A stretch of 5,752 bases of DNA from an uncultured Prevotellaceae bacterium (GTDB taxonomy: Bacteria; Bacteroidota; Bacteroidia; Bacteroidales; Bacteroidaceae): assembly GCA_902803455.1 (NCBI GenBank), contig CADCQC010000334.1:1-5752 (forward strand), given 5' to 3'. The position numbers and the translations under genes are program-made. Numbering within the stretch: position 1 is the first letter of the stretch; each line of letters begins with the position of its first letter. Shown in pieces: positions 5,643 to 5,752 of this stretch. The notes under the pieces were generated by a model. The model was not told the origin of the DNA. It searched no databases and saw only the letters and a program-made list of their open reading frames with translations.

Positions 5643-5752
5643 TTCGCTGTCCTTTATCCTTTTTCCCTCCTTTTTGTGAGTGCCTTGGCACTTTTTCAAG
5701 TTTTATTATCTTCTTTTTCAGCCTTTTTTATTTTATTCTTTTAATCCATCTA
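5643..5752. other. noncoding, strongly pyrimidine-rich tract at the right edge
   Basis: No open reading frame or RNA gene is recognisable here. By my count about 79% of the bases from 5641 to 5752 are pyrimidines on the plus strand, with repeated CCTTTTT runs. The only structure I see is the short dyad at 5679-5692. The tract may be the upstream region of a gene beyond the edge. Confidence 0.5.
5679..5696 (+). terminator. short hairpin followed by a T-run, possible weak terminator
   Basis: AGTGCC (5679-5684) and GGCACT (5687-5692) are perfectly complementary around TT; in RNA the inner pair would open, leaving about five base pairs. It is followed by TTTTT (5692-5696) on the plus strand, as in an intrinsic terminator. 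It is short and lies 414 bases past the lpxB stop, beyond the convergent gene, so a role as the surE-lpxB terminator is uncertain. It may instead be an operator-like dyad. Confidence 0.3.

Overview
This window looks like a chromosomal housekeeping segment from a Bacteroidetes bacterium, most probably of the Prevotella/Bacteroides group (order Bacteroidales). The main reasons are a DUF5683-type protein directly downstream of parB, SurE and ParB sequences of the Bacteroidales type, A-rich leaders mostly lacking Shine-Dalgarno sequences, and upstream boxes matching the Bacteroidetes -7 promoter consensus TAnnTTTGC. The species cannot be fixed from the sequence alone. I see no transposase, integrase, CRISPR array, tRNA or rRNA.

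Layout. The left 3.2 kb is a minus-strand cluster, read right to left: parA/soj (3223-2459), parB/spo0J (2394-1504), a DUF5683 membrane protein (1502-744) and an MltD-like lytic transglycosylase (705 to the left edge, where it is cut off). The gaps are short (64, 1 and 38 bases), so it probably forms one operon. It is driven from a -7 box at 3254-3262. A 111-base divergent intergenic region separates it from a plus-strand pair, surE (3335-4132) and lpxB (4129-5265), which overlap by 4 bases (ATGA). A small unrecognised minus-strand gene (5513-5262) meets lpxB tail to tail, and their stop codons overlap. The last 239 bases (5514-5752) hold no gene. They contain that small gene's likely promoter, a tandem repeat in its leader, a 12-base perfect palindrome, a short hairpin followed by Ts, and a strongly pyrimidine-rich tract.

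How the genes fit together. ParA and ParB segregate the chromosome origin region. DUF5683 and MltD act at the envelope, MltD by cutting peptidoglycan. SurE is a nucleoside monophosphate phosphatase, and LpxB makes the lipid A disaccharide. The window therefore joins chromosome partitioning and envelope biogenesis. I found no convincing new multi-gene system. The least explained parts are the 83-residue gene with its leader and upstream palindrome, and the DUF5683 protein coupled to parB.
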